This document shows positions 36,734-45,042 of a stretch of 64,000 bases of DNA, piece by piece. The DNA is from JACKHA01 sp041401985 (lineage in GTDB: Bacteria > Planctomycetota > Phycisphaerae > Phycisphaerales > UBA1924), in contig JAWKTE010000012.1 in NCBI GenBank assembly GCA_041401985.1, forward strand, positions 62,001 to 126,000, written 5' to 3'. The translations under genes and the position numbers were made by a program. Each line of letters starts with the position of its first letter. Within the stretch, counting starts at the first letter, position 1. A model generated the notes under the pieces. It was not told the origin of the DNA and made no database searches. It saw only the letters and a program-made list of their open reading frames with translations.

Positions 36734-38953
36734 CTACGCAAACCGCCCCACCAGCGACGTCTCGCCCCGCGTGTCCCGCTCGGCCGCCAGCGCCGCCGCC
36801 GCCTCGGGCAATGCCAGCGCGCCAAGGTCCTTCTGGATCCCCCGCGCCCGGATCGACACCGTCCCGTTCTCCTCATCCCGCGGCCCCACCACCAGCAGGT
36901 ACGGGATCTTGAGGTCCGCCGCCACCTTGATCTTCGCCTGCACGCGGTCGTTCGAATCGTCCATCGTCGCCCGCAGGCCGCGCTCCGCAAGCGCCGCCAG
37001 CACCCGCGCGGCGTACTCGTTGGACTTGTCGGAGATCGGCAGCACCCGCGCCTGCTCCGGGCTGAGCCAGAGCGGGAACGCGCCGGCGAAGTGCTCGATC
37101 AGCACGCCGCAGAACCGCTCCATCGAGCCGAACGGGGCCCGGTGGATCACCACCGGGCGGTGCGGCTTGTTGTCCGGGCCGATGTACGACAGGTCGAACC
37201 GCAGCGCCATCTGGTAGTCCACCTGCACGGTGCCGAGTTGCCACTCGCGCCCGATCACGTCCTTGACCACGAAGTCGATCTTCGGGCCATAGAACGCGGC
37301 CTCGCCCGGCTCCTGGCTGAACGCCACGCCCAGCGACGCGGCCGCCTCCAGGCACGCCGCCTCGGCCTTGTCCCACGACTCTTTCGACCCCGTGTACTTG
37401 CCGCTGTCCGGGTCGCGCAGGCCGACGCGGACGCGGTACTCCTTCATGCCCAGGACGTCGAAGATCGTCTTCACAAGGCTCAGGCAGCCCTGGATCTCGG
37501 CGGGGATCTGGTCCTCGGTGCAGAACAGGTGCGCATCGTCCTGGGTGAAGCCGCGGACGCGGGTCAGGCCGTTGAGTTCGCCCGACTGCTCCCAGCGGTA
37601 CACCGTGCCGAACTCGGCCAGACGCACCGGCATGTCGCGATACGAGTGCGGCGCGGAGGCAAAGATCTTCGCGTGGTGCGGGCAGTTCATCGGCTTGAGC
37701 ATGAAGCCGTCGAGCAGTTGGTCATCGGGCAGAACGCGGTCCGGGGCGATGGTCTCGCGCCCGGTGCGCTGGTTGATGCCCGCCGCCAGACGCCCCGACA
37801 CGCCCTCGACACGCCGCAGCATCTCCGAGCACGAGCAGCCCGAGTCGGCCAGAGCGTTCAGTGCATCACGCTCGACGATCGGCGGGAACTGCGAGTCCTT
37901 GTAGTAGGGGAAGTGGCCGGAGGTTTTGTACAGGTCCAGCCGCCCGATGTGCGGCGTGAACACCTCGGTGTACCCCTGCTTCCGCAGTTCGGCCGCGATG
38001 AAGGTCTGGAGTTCCTTGCGGACGACCGAGCCCGCGGGGGTCCACAGGATCAGCCCCTGGCCGACGTCCTCATCGATATGGAACAGGCGCAGGGCCCGCC
38101 CGATGACGCGGTGGTCGCGTTTGGCGGCTTCTTCTTTTTGCTTGAGGAACTCGTCGAGTTCGGCCTGGGTGGGGAAGGCAGTGCCGTAGACGCGGGTGAG
38201 GCGGTCGGCGTTCTCGTCGCCGTGCCAGAACGACGACGCGAGCGACAGGACCTGCGCCGCACCGATACGCGCGGTCGACGGCACGTGCGGGCCACGGCAC
38301 AGGTCTTCCCAGTTCTTGCCGGGCTGGCCCGTGGCGTAGAACGAGAGCACCTGCTCACGGGGCGCGGCCGCCGGATCGCGCGGCGCGGCCTTCGGTCCCT
38401 TGTACACAGACGACGGGAGTCCCAGCGCACGCTCCGCGTTGTCGACCTTGTACTTGTTGCCCTCGCCGTTCAGCCGCGGCAGGGCCTCGCCCGCCGCCTG
38501 CTCGTACCGCGTGAACGCCCGATCCTCCTTGATGATCGCCGCGATCCGCGCGTTGATCGCGTCAAAGTGCTCGGTCGAGAGTTTCTTTCCCTCCGGGATG
38601 AACATGTCGTAGAAGAACCCGGTGTCCGTCGGCGGGCCGTAGGCCAGCAGCACGTCCTTGCCAAGCACGTCCTGGATGGCCTCGGCCATGACGTGGGCCG
38701 CGGAGTGGCGCATCAGGTACAGCGCATCGGCGGTGGCCTTCTGGTTCGGGCGCGGGGCGGTGATGATCTCGAGCCGGCAGTCCCGGTCGATGGGCGCGCC
38801 CAGGTCGCGCAGCTCACCGCCGGAGCCGAAGTCGGCCTTCGCGCCGATCGCCGCCTTGGCCAGCCCGGCCCCGATCGACGCGGCCACATCGCGGGCCGAG
38901 ACAGGGTGGTCGAAGGACTTGGTGTCGCCGTTGGGGAGGGTGATGGTGGGCAT
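36734..38953 (-). CDS. thrS: Threonyl-tRNA synthetase
   Basis: A 739-residue class II synthetase charging tRNA-Thr. It has an N-terminal TGS domain, an editing domain with HSAAH and C/H in DLCRGPH, and a catalytic core with zinc ligands in MNCPHH, motif 2 (FGTVYRWEQSGELNGLTRVRGFTQDDAH) and motif 3 (GSMERFCGVLIEH), then an anticodon-binding domain. It is about 100 residues longer than usual, mainly from an insertion of about 55 residues before FMLKPMNCPHH (containing SGCSCSEMLRRVEGVSGR). ATG 38953 starts the TGS domain; a shorter-lived ATG at 38971 is also in frame. Expression is probably set by the threonine attenuator 130-250 bases upstream. Confidence 0.97.
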   Translation of the reverse strand: MPTITLPNGDTKSFDHPVSARDVAASIGAGLAKAAIGAKADFGSGGELRDLGAPIDRDCRLEIITAPRPNQKATADALYLMRHSAAHVMAEAIQDVLGKDVLLAYGPPTDTGFFYDMFIPEGKKLSTEHFDAINARIAAIIKEDRAFTRYEQAAGEALPRLNGEGNKYKVDNAERALGLPSSVYKGPKAAPRDPAAAPREQVLSFYATGQPGKNWEDLCRGPHVPSTARIGAAQVLSLASSFWHGDENADRLTRVYGTAFPTQAELDEFLKQKEEAAKRDHRVIGRALRLFHIDEDVGQGLILWTPAGSVVRKELQTFIAAELRKQGYTEVFTPHIGRLDLYKTSGHFPYYKDSQFPPIVERDALNALADSGCSCSEMLRRVEGVSGRLAAGINQRTGRETIAPDRVLPDDQLLDGFMLKPMNCPHHAKIFASAPHSYRDMPVRLAEFGTVYRWEQSGELNGLTRVRGFTQDDAHLFCTEDQIPAEIQGCLSLVKTIFDVLGMKEYRVRVGLRDPDSGKYTGSKESWDKAEAACLEAAASLGVAFSQEPGEAAFYGPKIDFVVKDVIGREWQLGTVQVDYQMALRFDLSYIGPDNKPHRPVVIHRAPFGSMERFCGVLIEHFAGAFPLWLSPEQARVLPISDKSNEYAARVLAALAERGLRATMDDSNDRVQAKIKVAADLKIPYLLVVGPRDEENGTVSIRARGIQKDLGALALPEAAAALAAERDTRGETSLVGRFA

Positions 38954-38967
38954 GGGGGGCTCGGGGG

Positions 38968-39004
38968 GCAAGAGACAGAGAGAGGAGAGACGGAGAGAAG
39001 AGAG
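38968..39004. repeat. Purine-rich simple repeat (family G)
   Basis: Units of GAGACGGAGAG and AGAGAGAGGAGAG lie in the leader of thrS (pyrimidine-rich on the coding strand). Similar tracts occur at 40629-40684, 46196-46272, 61146-61232 and 62840-62880. Confidence 0.6.
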
Positions 39005-39082
39005 ATGGAAACGTCGGGGGAACGACTTCGAGGATCGGCGAGGCTGCGGCGGCGCCGCGGCAGCGGATCGCGGGGTGAGGAT

Positions 39083-39115
39083 ATGAACAAAGCCCGGCGT
39101 TCGCGGCCGGGCTTT
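39083..39115 (-). terminator. Attenuator terminator of thrS
   Basis: On the minus strand a perfect 10-bp stem (AAAGCCCGGC at 39115-39106 with GCCGGGCTTT at 39098-39089) around a 7-nt loop is followed by TTTGTT-type sequence. It lies between the threonine leader peptide and thrS. GCCGGGC at 39147-39141, overlapping the leader stop codon, is complementary to the 5' arm (GCCCGGC at 39112-39106) and would form the antiterminator when a ribosome stalls on the Thr codons. Confidence 0.8.
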
Positions 39116-39146
39116 GGCGAGGGGTGGAGCGATGGCGGCCGCCCGG

Positions 39147-39203
39147 CTAGCCGCGGTTGGGAGTGGGAGTCGTCGTGGTCGTGGTGGTCGGGCGGATCAG
39201 CAT
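39147..39203 (-). CDS. Threonine-rich leader peptide of thrS
   Basis: Eighteen codons, MLIRPTTTTTTTPTPNRG, with eight threonines, seven of them consecutive, using ACC, ACG and ACT codons. The stop codon is 30 bases before the attenuator terminator and about 190 before thrS. This is the arrangement used to sense a charged amino acid: stalling at Thr codons when Thr-tRNA is low frees the segment that overlaps the stop codon to pair with the terminator's 5' arm. TATACT lies 8 nt upstream of the ATG, so the leader mRNA may begin at or near the start codon. Confidence 0.85.
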   Translation of the reverse strand: MLIRPTTTTTTTPTPNRG

Positions 39204-39211
39204 GACGCCAG

Positions 39212-39217
39212 AGTATA
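39212..39217 (-). promoter_or_regulatory. -10-like hexamer for the thrS leader
   Basis: TATACT on the minus strand, 8 nt before the ATG of the threonine leader peptide. A -35 match is not evident at 17 bases. Confidence 0.5.
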
Positions 39218-39387
39218 TCGGCGCGAACCCGGCCCGTCTGGAGCGGCCGATCTGGAGCAGCCCCTCGCGAACCGGCCGGCGCACCACAATCGCCCCACCT
39301 GGCATCGGCCCCCACCGCTCCCTCGCCGTGCCCGCCGCCCCTACCATCCCCGCGAACCCGGGCATCCCCGCCCGCGCGGAGTTCCAG

Positions 39388-39957
39388 ATGGGCATCGAAG
39401 CCGCACTCTCGACCGACACCATCCTCACCACCAGCCTCCGGCGCGTGGTCAACTGGGCCCGACGCTCCAGCCTGTGGCCCATGCCCTTCGCCACCGCCTG
39501 CTGCGGCATCGAGTTCATGGGCACCGCCTGCAGCCGCTACGACCTGGCCCGCTTCGGCGCCGAGGTCGCCCGCTTCAGCCCACGCCAGGCCGACATGATG
39601 GTCGTCGCCGGGCGCATCGGCATCAAGATGCTCCCCGTCCTGCAGCGCATCTACGAGCAGATGACCGAGCCGAAGTGGGTCATCTCCATGGGCGCCTGCG
39701 CCTCCACCGGCGGCGTGTTCGACACCTACGCCACCGTCCAGGGATGCGACCAGTTCATCCCGGTCGACGTTTACGTCCCCGGCTGCCCGCCCCGCCCGGA
39801 ACAGTTGATGGAAGGCGTCATGGCCATCCAGCGCATCATCGACAGCGAGGGCATCCCGCCCAAGGGCCCCGACGGCCGCCGCCTGCCGCTGAACATCGCC
39901 ATCGAGCCGACCCACCGCGTCCGCCCGCAGCCGATCGGCGTGACCATCGGCCGCTGA
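39388..39957 (+). CDS. nuoB: NADH-quinone oxidoreductase subunit B (solitary)
   Basis: A 189-residue subunit holding the terminal N2 [4Fe-4S] cluster of complex I. The four cysteines are in ATACCGIEFMG (two adjacent), SMGACASTGG and PGCPPRPEQLMEG. Surrounding blocks YDLARFG and RQADMMVVAGRI are characteristic. The N-terminal helix LRRVVNWARRSSLWPMPFA matches. ATG 39388 has GGAG about 7 bases upstream and starts the conserved sequence; the open frame from 39157 is low-complexity. It stands apart from nuoJKLMN at 55-62.6 kb and from any other nuo subunit, so complex I genes are dispersed in this genome. It is divergent from the thrS leader. Confidence 0.95.
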   Translation: MGIEAALSTDTILTTSLRRVVNWARRSSLWPMPFATACCGIEFMGTACSRYDLARFGAEVARFSPRQADMMVVAGRIGIKMLPVLQRIYEQMTEPKWVISMGACASTGGVFDTYATVQGCDQFIPVDVYVPGCPPRPEQLMEGVMAIQRIIDSEGIPPKGPDGRRLPLNIAIEPTHRVRPQPIGVTIGR

Positions 39958-40093
39958 TCCCGGACGCCAAACCGCGCAGAGCCCAGTGCGCAAGCACGGG
40001 GTCCGCCGCAAGGCTCGGCGACGCGGCGAAACCAACCCGGTTTACCCCCGCCGAACCGACCACGACGCTCGCGCGTCGGGCTCCGTTCCGATC

Positions 40094-40561
40094 TCACGCC
40101 ACCTCGAACACGAAGTCCACCTCAACCGGCGCGCCCAGCGGCAGGTCCGACACCCCCACCGCCGCCCGCGCATGCCGCCCCGCGTCGCCGAACACGTCGA
40201 GCATCAGCTGGCTCGCCCCGTTGCCGATCTTCGGCTCCTCGTGGAAGCCCGCCTGGGCCGCGACAAACACGCCCAGCCGCACCACCCGCCGCACGTTGTC
40301 CAGCGAGCCCGCGGCGTCCCGCGCGATCGCCAGCCCGTTGAGCGCACACTGCCGCGCACACGCGATGGCCGTCTCCACATCCACCTGGTCCGGCACCCGC
40401 CCGACGGCCAGCAGCGATCCGTCCTTGAACGGCACCTGGCCCGAGACGAACACGAGGTTCCCGGTGCGGACGTACGGCACGTACGCCGCCACCGGACGCG
40501 GCGCCGCCGGCAGCGTGATCCCCATCGCGGCCAACCGCCCCTCAGGCGTCGTCGAATCCAT
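40094..40561 (-). CDS. RidA family protein
   Basis: A 155-residue member of the RidA/YjgF/UK114 family, which hydrolyses reactive enamine or imine intermediates of PLP enzymes. Features are LVFVSGQVPF (strand with SG-x-P), a central helix with DNVRRVVRLGVFV, and the C-terminal GRHARAAVGVSDLPLGAPVEVDFVF, which has the conserved Arg of the active pocket (in RAAVGV). The LSxG..RVPDQVDVETA region fits the LBP-type subgroup with slightly longer loops. ATG 40561 starts conserved sequence. It is downstream of the HIT gene on the same strand, separated by a simple-repeat tract. Confidence 0.92.
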   Translation of the reverse strand: MDSTTPEGRLAAMGITLPAAPRPVAAYVPYVRTGNLVFVSGQVPFKDGSLLAVGRVPDQVDVETAIACARQCALNGLAIARDAAGSLDNVRRVVRLGVFVAAQAGFHEEPKIGNGASQLMLDVFGDAGRHARAAVGVSDLPLGAPVEVDFVFEVA

Positions 40562-40628
40562 CACAGCACCTCGCAAGAACATCGAACACTCGGTTGAACA
40601 CAATCCCCCACCGCGACGGACTCGTCAA

Positions 40629-40684
40629 TCTCTCCGTCTCTTCTTCTCTTCTTCTCTCCGTCACTCCGTCACTCCGTCACTCTC
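40629..40684. repeat. Simple octamer repeat (family G)
   Basis: CTCCGTCA-type units repeat three times (CCGTCACTCCGTCACTCC) after TCTTCTCTTCTTC. It is in the spacer between the HIT and RidA genes. Confidence 0.7.
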
Positions 40685-41099
40685 ACAGCAACCTCGCGAT
40701 CTTCCTCGCCAGGTCCGCCCCGGCGTCGTGGTCGAACGCCCGGGGCTTCCACGTGACGCGCAGCCCCGTATCGTCGGCGGGGTACCGCGGGATCACATGC
40801 ACGTGCACGTGCATGACCTCCTGCCCGGCGTCGGCCCCGTTGTTCTGCAGCAGGTTGTACGACGCCGCCCCCGTCGCCTTCACCACCGCCCGGCAGATCC
40901 GCGGCAGGGCCTTGCCGAGCCCCGCCGCCGCCGGGTCCGACAGGTCCGCCATCGTCGCCGCCGGCTCCTTGGGCACCACCAGCGTGTGCCCGCGCGACAG
41001 CGGGTTGATGTCCAGAAAGGCCAGCACCCACTCGTCCTGGTACACCCGGTGGCACGGGATCTCCCCGCGGATGATCTTCGAGAAGATCGAGTCGCTCAT
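40683..41099 (-). CDS. HIT family nucleotide-binding protein
   Basis: A 138-residue HIT protein of the HINT/Hit type. The histidine triad is HVHVHVIPR (about 97-105), preceded by SRGHTLVVPKEPAATMADL and YNLLQNNGADAGQEV, which are standard. Such proteins hydrolyse nucleoside phosphoramidates or dinucleoside polyphosphates in the cytoplasm. The N-terminal SIFSKIIRGEIPCHRVYQDE block confirms the start. TACCAT lies 6 nt upstream of ATG 41099, with no Shine-Dalgarno motif. Followed by RidA on the same strand. Confidence 0.95.
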   Translation of the reverse strand: MSDSIFSKIIRGEIPCHRVYQDEWVLAFLDINPLSRGHTLVVPKEPAATMADLSDPAAAGLGKALPRICRAVVKATGAASYNLLQNNGADAGQEVMHVHVHVIPRYPADDTGLRVTWKPRAFDHDAGADLARKIARLL

Positions 41100-41502
41100 C
41101 CCGGCATGGTACGAGGCAGTGGCGACGCGACGGGGTGAGAGACAAGCCCGCCCAAACGGGGCACGCCAAACCACACCGACGGGCGGACAAGGCGGAGCCG
41201 GCGTGCGATTGCCCGCAAGGAACGACCGGAATCCGCCGGGTCGGCGTCCGATCGGTTCGGGAAGGGGGCGGGCGCGGGCCGATATACCCGGTCCGGGGCC
41301 GACCGCCAGGTCCGATCTGCGGGTCCGGGTCCGGGTTGACGCCTCTTGGCGTCGTGCGCTCGCGGGGCGGCTGGCTCGCCTCCCGGACGCCGATGGAGTA
41401 TGCCCGCCGCGATCCGACGCCGGCTCGGACGCGATCAGGGGTTTCCCTGGGCGGAACGAGCCGGCGGGTTCGACAGTCCCACGCATTCGGAAAGGACGGA
41501 CC
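41100..41502. other. Gene-free stretch, possible 5' leader
   Basis: About 400 bases without a convincing gene. It holds the HIT promoter hexamer (41106-41111) and a small hairpin GACGCC/GGCGTC with a TCTT loop at 41338-41353. The GATATA at about 41280 may be a -10 for the downstream gene, which would then have a long structured leader. Confidence 0.45.
41106..41111 (-). promoter_or_regulatory. -10-like hexamer for the HIT gene
   Basis: TACCAT on the minus strand, 6 nt before the ATG at 41099. Confidence 0.45.
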
Positions 41503-42075
41503 ATGAATCTGGAGCAGAGGATCGCCGCTCTCGAGTCCCTCACCGCCGACCTGGCCGGGCAGACCGCCCTGGCCCGCCGCTCGGCCCGGCGCTGGCGCCT
41601 GACCGCCCTGGCCGCGGGCCTGGCGATGGTCGCCGGCATCGGCGCCGCGGCGGGCAACGGACGCACCCGCGCCGATGTCATCACCGCCGAGCGCATCGAG
41701 ATCGTCAACGACAACGACGACGTCGTGATCGAGCTCACCTACGACGACTTCGGCGGCATCGTCGCGGTCAACAACGCCGACGGCGCCCGCTGCGCCAGCG
41801 TCGAGGTCGACGACTTCGGCGGGATCGTCGCGGTCAACACCGCCGAGGGCTCCCGCGCCGCCAGCATGGAGGTCATCAGTTCCGGCGGCCTGGTCACCGC
41901 CTGCAACGCCGACGGCGAGGTCAACGCGGCCATGGCGGTCGATGAGGCCGGGGGCATCGTCCGCGTCATGTCCACCGAGGACGACGAGGTCTTCGGCGTC
42001 ATGGACATCCTGGGCGGCAACGCCCGCGTGATCGTCTCCGACAGCCGCGGCAACCAGGAAACGCTCGAGCCGTAA
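41503..42075 (+). CDS. Membrane-anchored protein with beta-type repeats
   Basis: A 190-residue protein. An N-terminal coiled-coil segment (LEQRIAALESLTADLAGQTA) precedes a membrane helix at about 37-52, so the bulk faces outward. After it come four or five repeats of about 22 residues, typified by DDFGGIVAVNNADGARCASVEV and DDFGGIVAVNTAEGSRAASMEV, each with the GGIVAV strand and NADG turn. The pattern suggests a short beta-helix or stacked-hairpin structure. Acidic throughout, function unknown. ATG 41503 has GGAAAGGACGG just upstream. A strong terminator follows at 42123. Confidence 0.75.
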   Translation: MNLEQRIAALESLTADLAGQTALARRSARRWRLTALAAGLAMVAGIGAAAGNGRTRADVITAERIEIVNDNDDVVIELTYDDFGGIVAVNNADGARCASVEVDDFGGIVAVNTAEGSRAASMEVISSGGLVTACNADGEVNAAMAVDEAGGIVRVMSTEDDEVFGVMDILGGNARVIVSDSRGNQETLEP

Positions 42076-42122
42076 TCCCCCGGAGCGCGTCCGCTCCCGC
42101 ACACAAGCGGTTCGATGATCGA

Positions 42123-42160
42123 AGGCCGCGGCCCGGGGCACACCCGGGCCGCGGCTTTTC
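42123..42160 (+). terminator. Rho-independent terminator
   Basis: Perfect 13-bp stem, GCCGCGGCCCGGG (42125-42137) with its complement (42143-42155), around GCACA, followed by TTTT. It ends transcription of the repeat protein before mutL. Confidence 0.9.
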
Positions 42161-42209
42161 CTTGGATGGGGGTTGTCGCTCGCCCCGCTGGGCCGCGTGC
42201 CCCCGCCGC

Positions 42210-42215
42210 TACGAT
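42210..42215 (+). promoter_or_regulatory. -10-like hexamer for mutL
   Basis: TACGAT, 6 nt before the ATG at 42222. Confidence 0.45.
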
Positions 42216-42221
42216 GGTCCG

Positions 42222-44150
42222 ATGGGCGGCACGGAGGCGACTGCGCAGGCGGCGACGGAGCGGCGCACGATCCGCGCGCTGCCCGCGCTGCTGGTCAACC
42301 AGATCGCCGCGGGCGAGGTGATCGAACGCCCGGCCTCGGTGGTCAAGGAACTGCTCGAGAACGCGCTCGACGCCGGGGCCACGCGGATCGCCGTCGAACT
42401 CGAGGGCGGCGGGATCGAACTCGTCCGCGTGACCGACGACGGCTCGGGCATCGAGCCAGGCGAACTCCCGCTGGCCCTGGCCCCGCACGCCACGAGCAAG
42501 ATCGCGGCCAGCGACGACCTGGACCGCATCGCGACCATGGGCTTCCGGGGCGAGGCGCTCGCGTCGATCGCGTCCGTCGCGCGGGTGCAGGTGCGCTCCC
42601 GCACGCGGACCCGCGACGCGGCGGCGGTCGTGGAAGCCGAGGGCGACCAGATCGGCCCGGTGCGCCCCGGGGCCGGGCCGGTGGGCACGAGCGTGGCGGT
42701 GCGGAACCTGTTCTTCAACACGCCGGCCCGGCGCAAGTTCCTGCGGACGCCCGCGACCGAGCAGCAGCGGTGCCTGGAGTGGGTGCGCGACCTGGCGATG
42801 GCCCGCCCGGCGGTGGGGTTCCGGGCGACGGTGGAGGGGAGGGTGGTGCTGGACCTGGCGCCGGAGCAGGGGCCGCGCGACCGCGTGCTGGCGGTGCTGG
42901 GCGAGGACCTGGCCGACCAGATGGTGGTCGTCGAGGCCGACTCGTTCGACGACACGCGCGGCCTCGCGCTGTGGGGCCTGGTCGGACTTCCGGCGCTGGC
43001 GCGTTCGACCGCGTCGCATCAGAAGGTGTTCCTCAACGGTCGCGTCGTCCGCGACAAGACGATCCAGCACGCGATCCGAGAGGCGTACCGCGGGCTCGTC
43101 GAGCCGGGACGCCATCCGACCGCGGTGCTCATGCTGGAGATGAGCCCGTCGGCGGTGGATGTAAACGTCCACCCGGCCAAGTTGGAGGTTCGCTTCCGCG
43201 ATTCGGGCATGGTGCACCAGGCGGTGCTCGGGTCGATCCGGCGCGGGCTGCAGCGCGCGGACCTGACGCCGAGCGTTGGGGCACAAAGCGGCGGCGCGGG
43301 CTCGCTGCAGCGCTCGCCGATGGCCGGGCGGCTGCCCGGGGCGGGCTGGTCGCTGCGCCCCGGAGGCAACGACGTGTCCGCCGAGCGCTTCGCGGCATTC
43401 CTGCGCGAGGGCAAGGCGACGCCGCGGTACGACGACTTGCGTGGCGTGCTCGAAGCAGACGAGTCGCACCGCACCGATGATCAAACACCCACACAGAGTG
43501 GTCCTGGACCCGAGGCCCCCACGACTCCGCCGCGATCGATCGCGGAAACCGCCCCGCTGCCGCTGCCGACCAAGGCCGCGTCGCTGCTGCAGGTGCACAA
43601 GTCGTTCGTGGTGGCCGAGGACCCCGAGGGCGTTGTGATCGTGGACCAGCACGCGCTGCACGAGCGGGTGATGTTCGAGCGGCTGCTCGAGCGTGTGTCG
43701 CGCGGCCCGCTGGAGGGCCAGCGGCTGCTCACGCCGGCGATGGTGCCGATCCGGGACGGGCAGGCGGGGCTGGTCGAGGCGTTGGGGCCGCTGCTGGAGC
43801 GGATCGGGATGGACGTGTCGCTGGCCGGGCCGCGCGAGGTGGCGGTGCACGTGTTCCCTTCGCTGCTGTTCGAGCGTGGCGTGGAGGCGGGCGAGTTTCT
43901 GCGGGGTCTGCTGGACAAGGCCGAGGGCGAGTCGTTCACGCCGACGGGCGAGGAGGCTCTGCGGGACGTGCTGGACATGATGGCGTGCAAGGCGGCGGTG
44001 AAGGCGGGCGATGCGCTGTCGGAGGGCGAACTGCGGGACCTGCTGGCGATGCGCGAGACGGTGGAGCGTTCGAGCAACTGCCCGCACGGCAGGCCCACGT
44101 CGATCCGCCTGACGGTGCGGGAGTTGGAGCGGCTGTTCGGGCGGACGTGA
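42222..44150 (+). CDS. mutL: DNA mismatch repair protein MutL with endonuclease motif
   Basis: A 642-residue MutL. The GHKL ATPase half has NQIAAGEVIERPASVVKELLENALDAGA, DDGSGI, PHATSKI and GFRGEALASIASVA motifs in its first 110 residues, and FFNTPARRKFL later. A poorly conserved linker (about 360-460) leads to the C-terminal dimerisation domain. That domain carries DQHALHERVMFE, matching the DQHA(x)2E(x)4E metal motif of nicking MutL proteins, together with ACKAAVKAG and CPHGRP. The protein should therefore have its own endonuclease and act in a methylation-independent mismatch-repair pathway. No mutS is adjacent. The start at 42222 has TACGAT 6 nt before it. Confidence 0.96.
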   Translation: MGGTEATAQAATERRTIRALPALLVNQIAAGEVIERPASVVKELLENALDAGATRIAVELEGGGIELVRVTDDGSGIEPGELPLALAPHATSKIAASDDLDRIATMGFRGEALASIASVARVQVRSRTRTRDAAAVVEAEGDQIGPVRPGAGPVGTSVAVRNLFFNTPARRKFLRTPATEQQRCLEWVRDLAMARPAVGFRATVEGRVVLDLAPEQGPRDRVLAVLGEDLADQMVVVEADSFDDTRGLALWGLVGLPALARSTASHQKVFLNGRVVRDKTIQHAIREAYRGLVEPGRHPTAVLMLEMSPSAVDVNVHPAKLEVRFRDSGMVHQAVLGSIRRGLQRADLTPSVGAQSGGAGSLQRSPMAGRLPGAGWSLRPGGNDVSAERFAAFLREGKATPRYDDLRGVLEADESHRTDDQTPTQSGPGPEAPTTPPRSIAETAPLPLPTKAASLLQVHKSFVVAEDPEGVVIVDQHALHERVMFERLLERVSRGPLEGQRLLTPAMVPIRDGQAGLVEALGPLLERIGMDVSLAGPREVAVHVFPSLLFERGVEAGEFLRGLLDKAEGESFTPTGEEALRDVLDMMACKAAVKAGDALSEGELRDLLAMRETVERSSNCPHGRPTSIRLTVRELERLFGRT

Positions 44151-44166
44151 GGCGTTCGGCGGGGTG

Positions 44167-44280
44167 GTCCGGGGCGGGGACGCCCCGGCTCGCGTCGTGG
44201 GAGTCGGGTCCGGGGCGGGGACGCCCCGGCTCGCGTCGTGAGAGTTTGGTCCGGGGCGGGGACGCCCCGGCTCGCGCGCG
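44167..44280. repeat. Tandem hairpin repeat (family C), three copies
   Basis: Three units of about 41-42 bp, each with GGTCCGGGGCGGGGACGCC followed by CCGGCTCGCG. The sequence is the reverse complement of the pair at 18761-18834. It lies between the convergent mutL and lipoprotein genes and may terminate both. Confidence 0.85.
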
Positions 44281-44297
44281 GCTCGGGTGACCCGGGT

Positions 44298-44888
44298 TCA
44301 GTCGAGCAGCGGGACGTCCGCCAGCATGTTGGCGATGCGCTGGGTCGATTCGTGGTTGCCCACGCGTGTGCGGGCCTGGCGGAACTCGGCGTTGGTGTCG
44401 ACGAGCGGGCGGGCGAACACGTCGCGGATCTGCTCGCGGGTCCACTGAGGGGCCATGGCCAGCGTGTCCATGCAGGCGCGCCAGCGGTCGATGTGCGGGG
44501 CGATCTCCGATGCGACGCGGTCGGCGTCGGCGGTGGAGCGCATGGCGCGGATCGACTCGGTGACGCTCTGGACCGACTCGATGTAGGCCAGCACGAGGTC
44601 GCGGGTCTCGGTGTCGAGGGCGGCGCTGGCGTCGGGCGGGGGCGGCGCGGGTTCCGCCCGCGTGTCGGGCGCCTCGGCGCGGCCGGGGATCATGGAGGTG
44701 CGGGATGCCCGGCGCGGAGTCGTGCGGCGGACGGCCTCGCTGATCGAGCCCTCCTCGGTGGGGCGCACGGGATCGTGGGGATCCGCGGCGGGTGCGGCCG
44801 CTGGGCCGCAGGCGGTCAGGAGCAACGCGGCGGCGAGCGTGCCCAGGGCTGGGACGGCGAGGCGATGGCGTGGCGTGCTGGCTGGCAT
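44298..44888 (-). CDS. Lipoprotein of unknown function
   Basis: A 196-residue lipoprotein. The signal peptide ends in the lipobox LLTAC (Cys about 27). A proline- and alanine-rich linker (about 30-90) is followed by a helical C-terminal domain with ETRDLVLAYIESVQSVTESIRAMRS and a closing RIANMLADVPLLD. No known motif. The protein should be tethered to a membrane facing the periplasm. Start ATG 44888 begins the signal peptide. It faces mutL across the family C repeat cluster. Confidence 0.8.
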   Translation of the reverse strand: MPASTPRHRLAVPALGTLAAALLLTACGPAAAPAADPHDPVRPTEEGSISEAVRRTTPRRASRTSMIPGRAEAPDTRAEPAPPPPDASAALDTETRDLVLAYIESVQSVTESIRAMRSTADADRVASEIAPHIDRWRACMDTLAMAPQWTREQIRDVFARPLVDTNAEFRQARTRVGNHESTQRIANMLADVPLLD

Positions 44889-45042
44889 GGCTGGACCCCC
44901 GTCGGCGCACTGCGACCGGGGGTGTGTATCGGCGGGGTCGGTCGGGTCGATTTCGATCGGGTCGCGGTGGCGCGTCGGGAACGGGCGAGGTCGCGCGGAT
45001 TCGGGTGGTTGCGAGGCGTGATTCTCGGGCGTTGGGGATGAC

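Noticed and set aside
40629..40684. Possible CRISPR-like array because of regular repeats
   Set aside because: Units are 8 bp and contiguous, with no spacers and no cas genes in the window.
41135..41506. Plus-strand frame of 123 codons in the gene-free stretch
   Set aside because: Overlaps the start of the next gene, Arg/Gly/Pro-rich and without a ribosome-binding site or -10 box.
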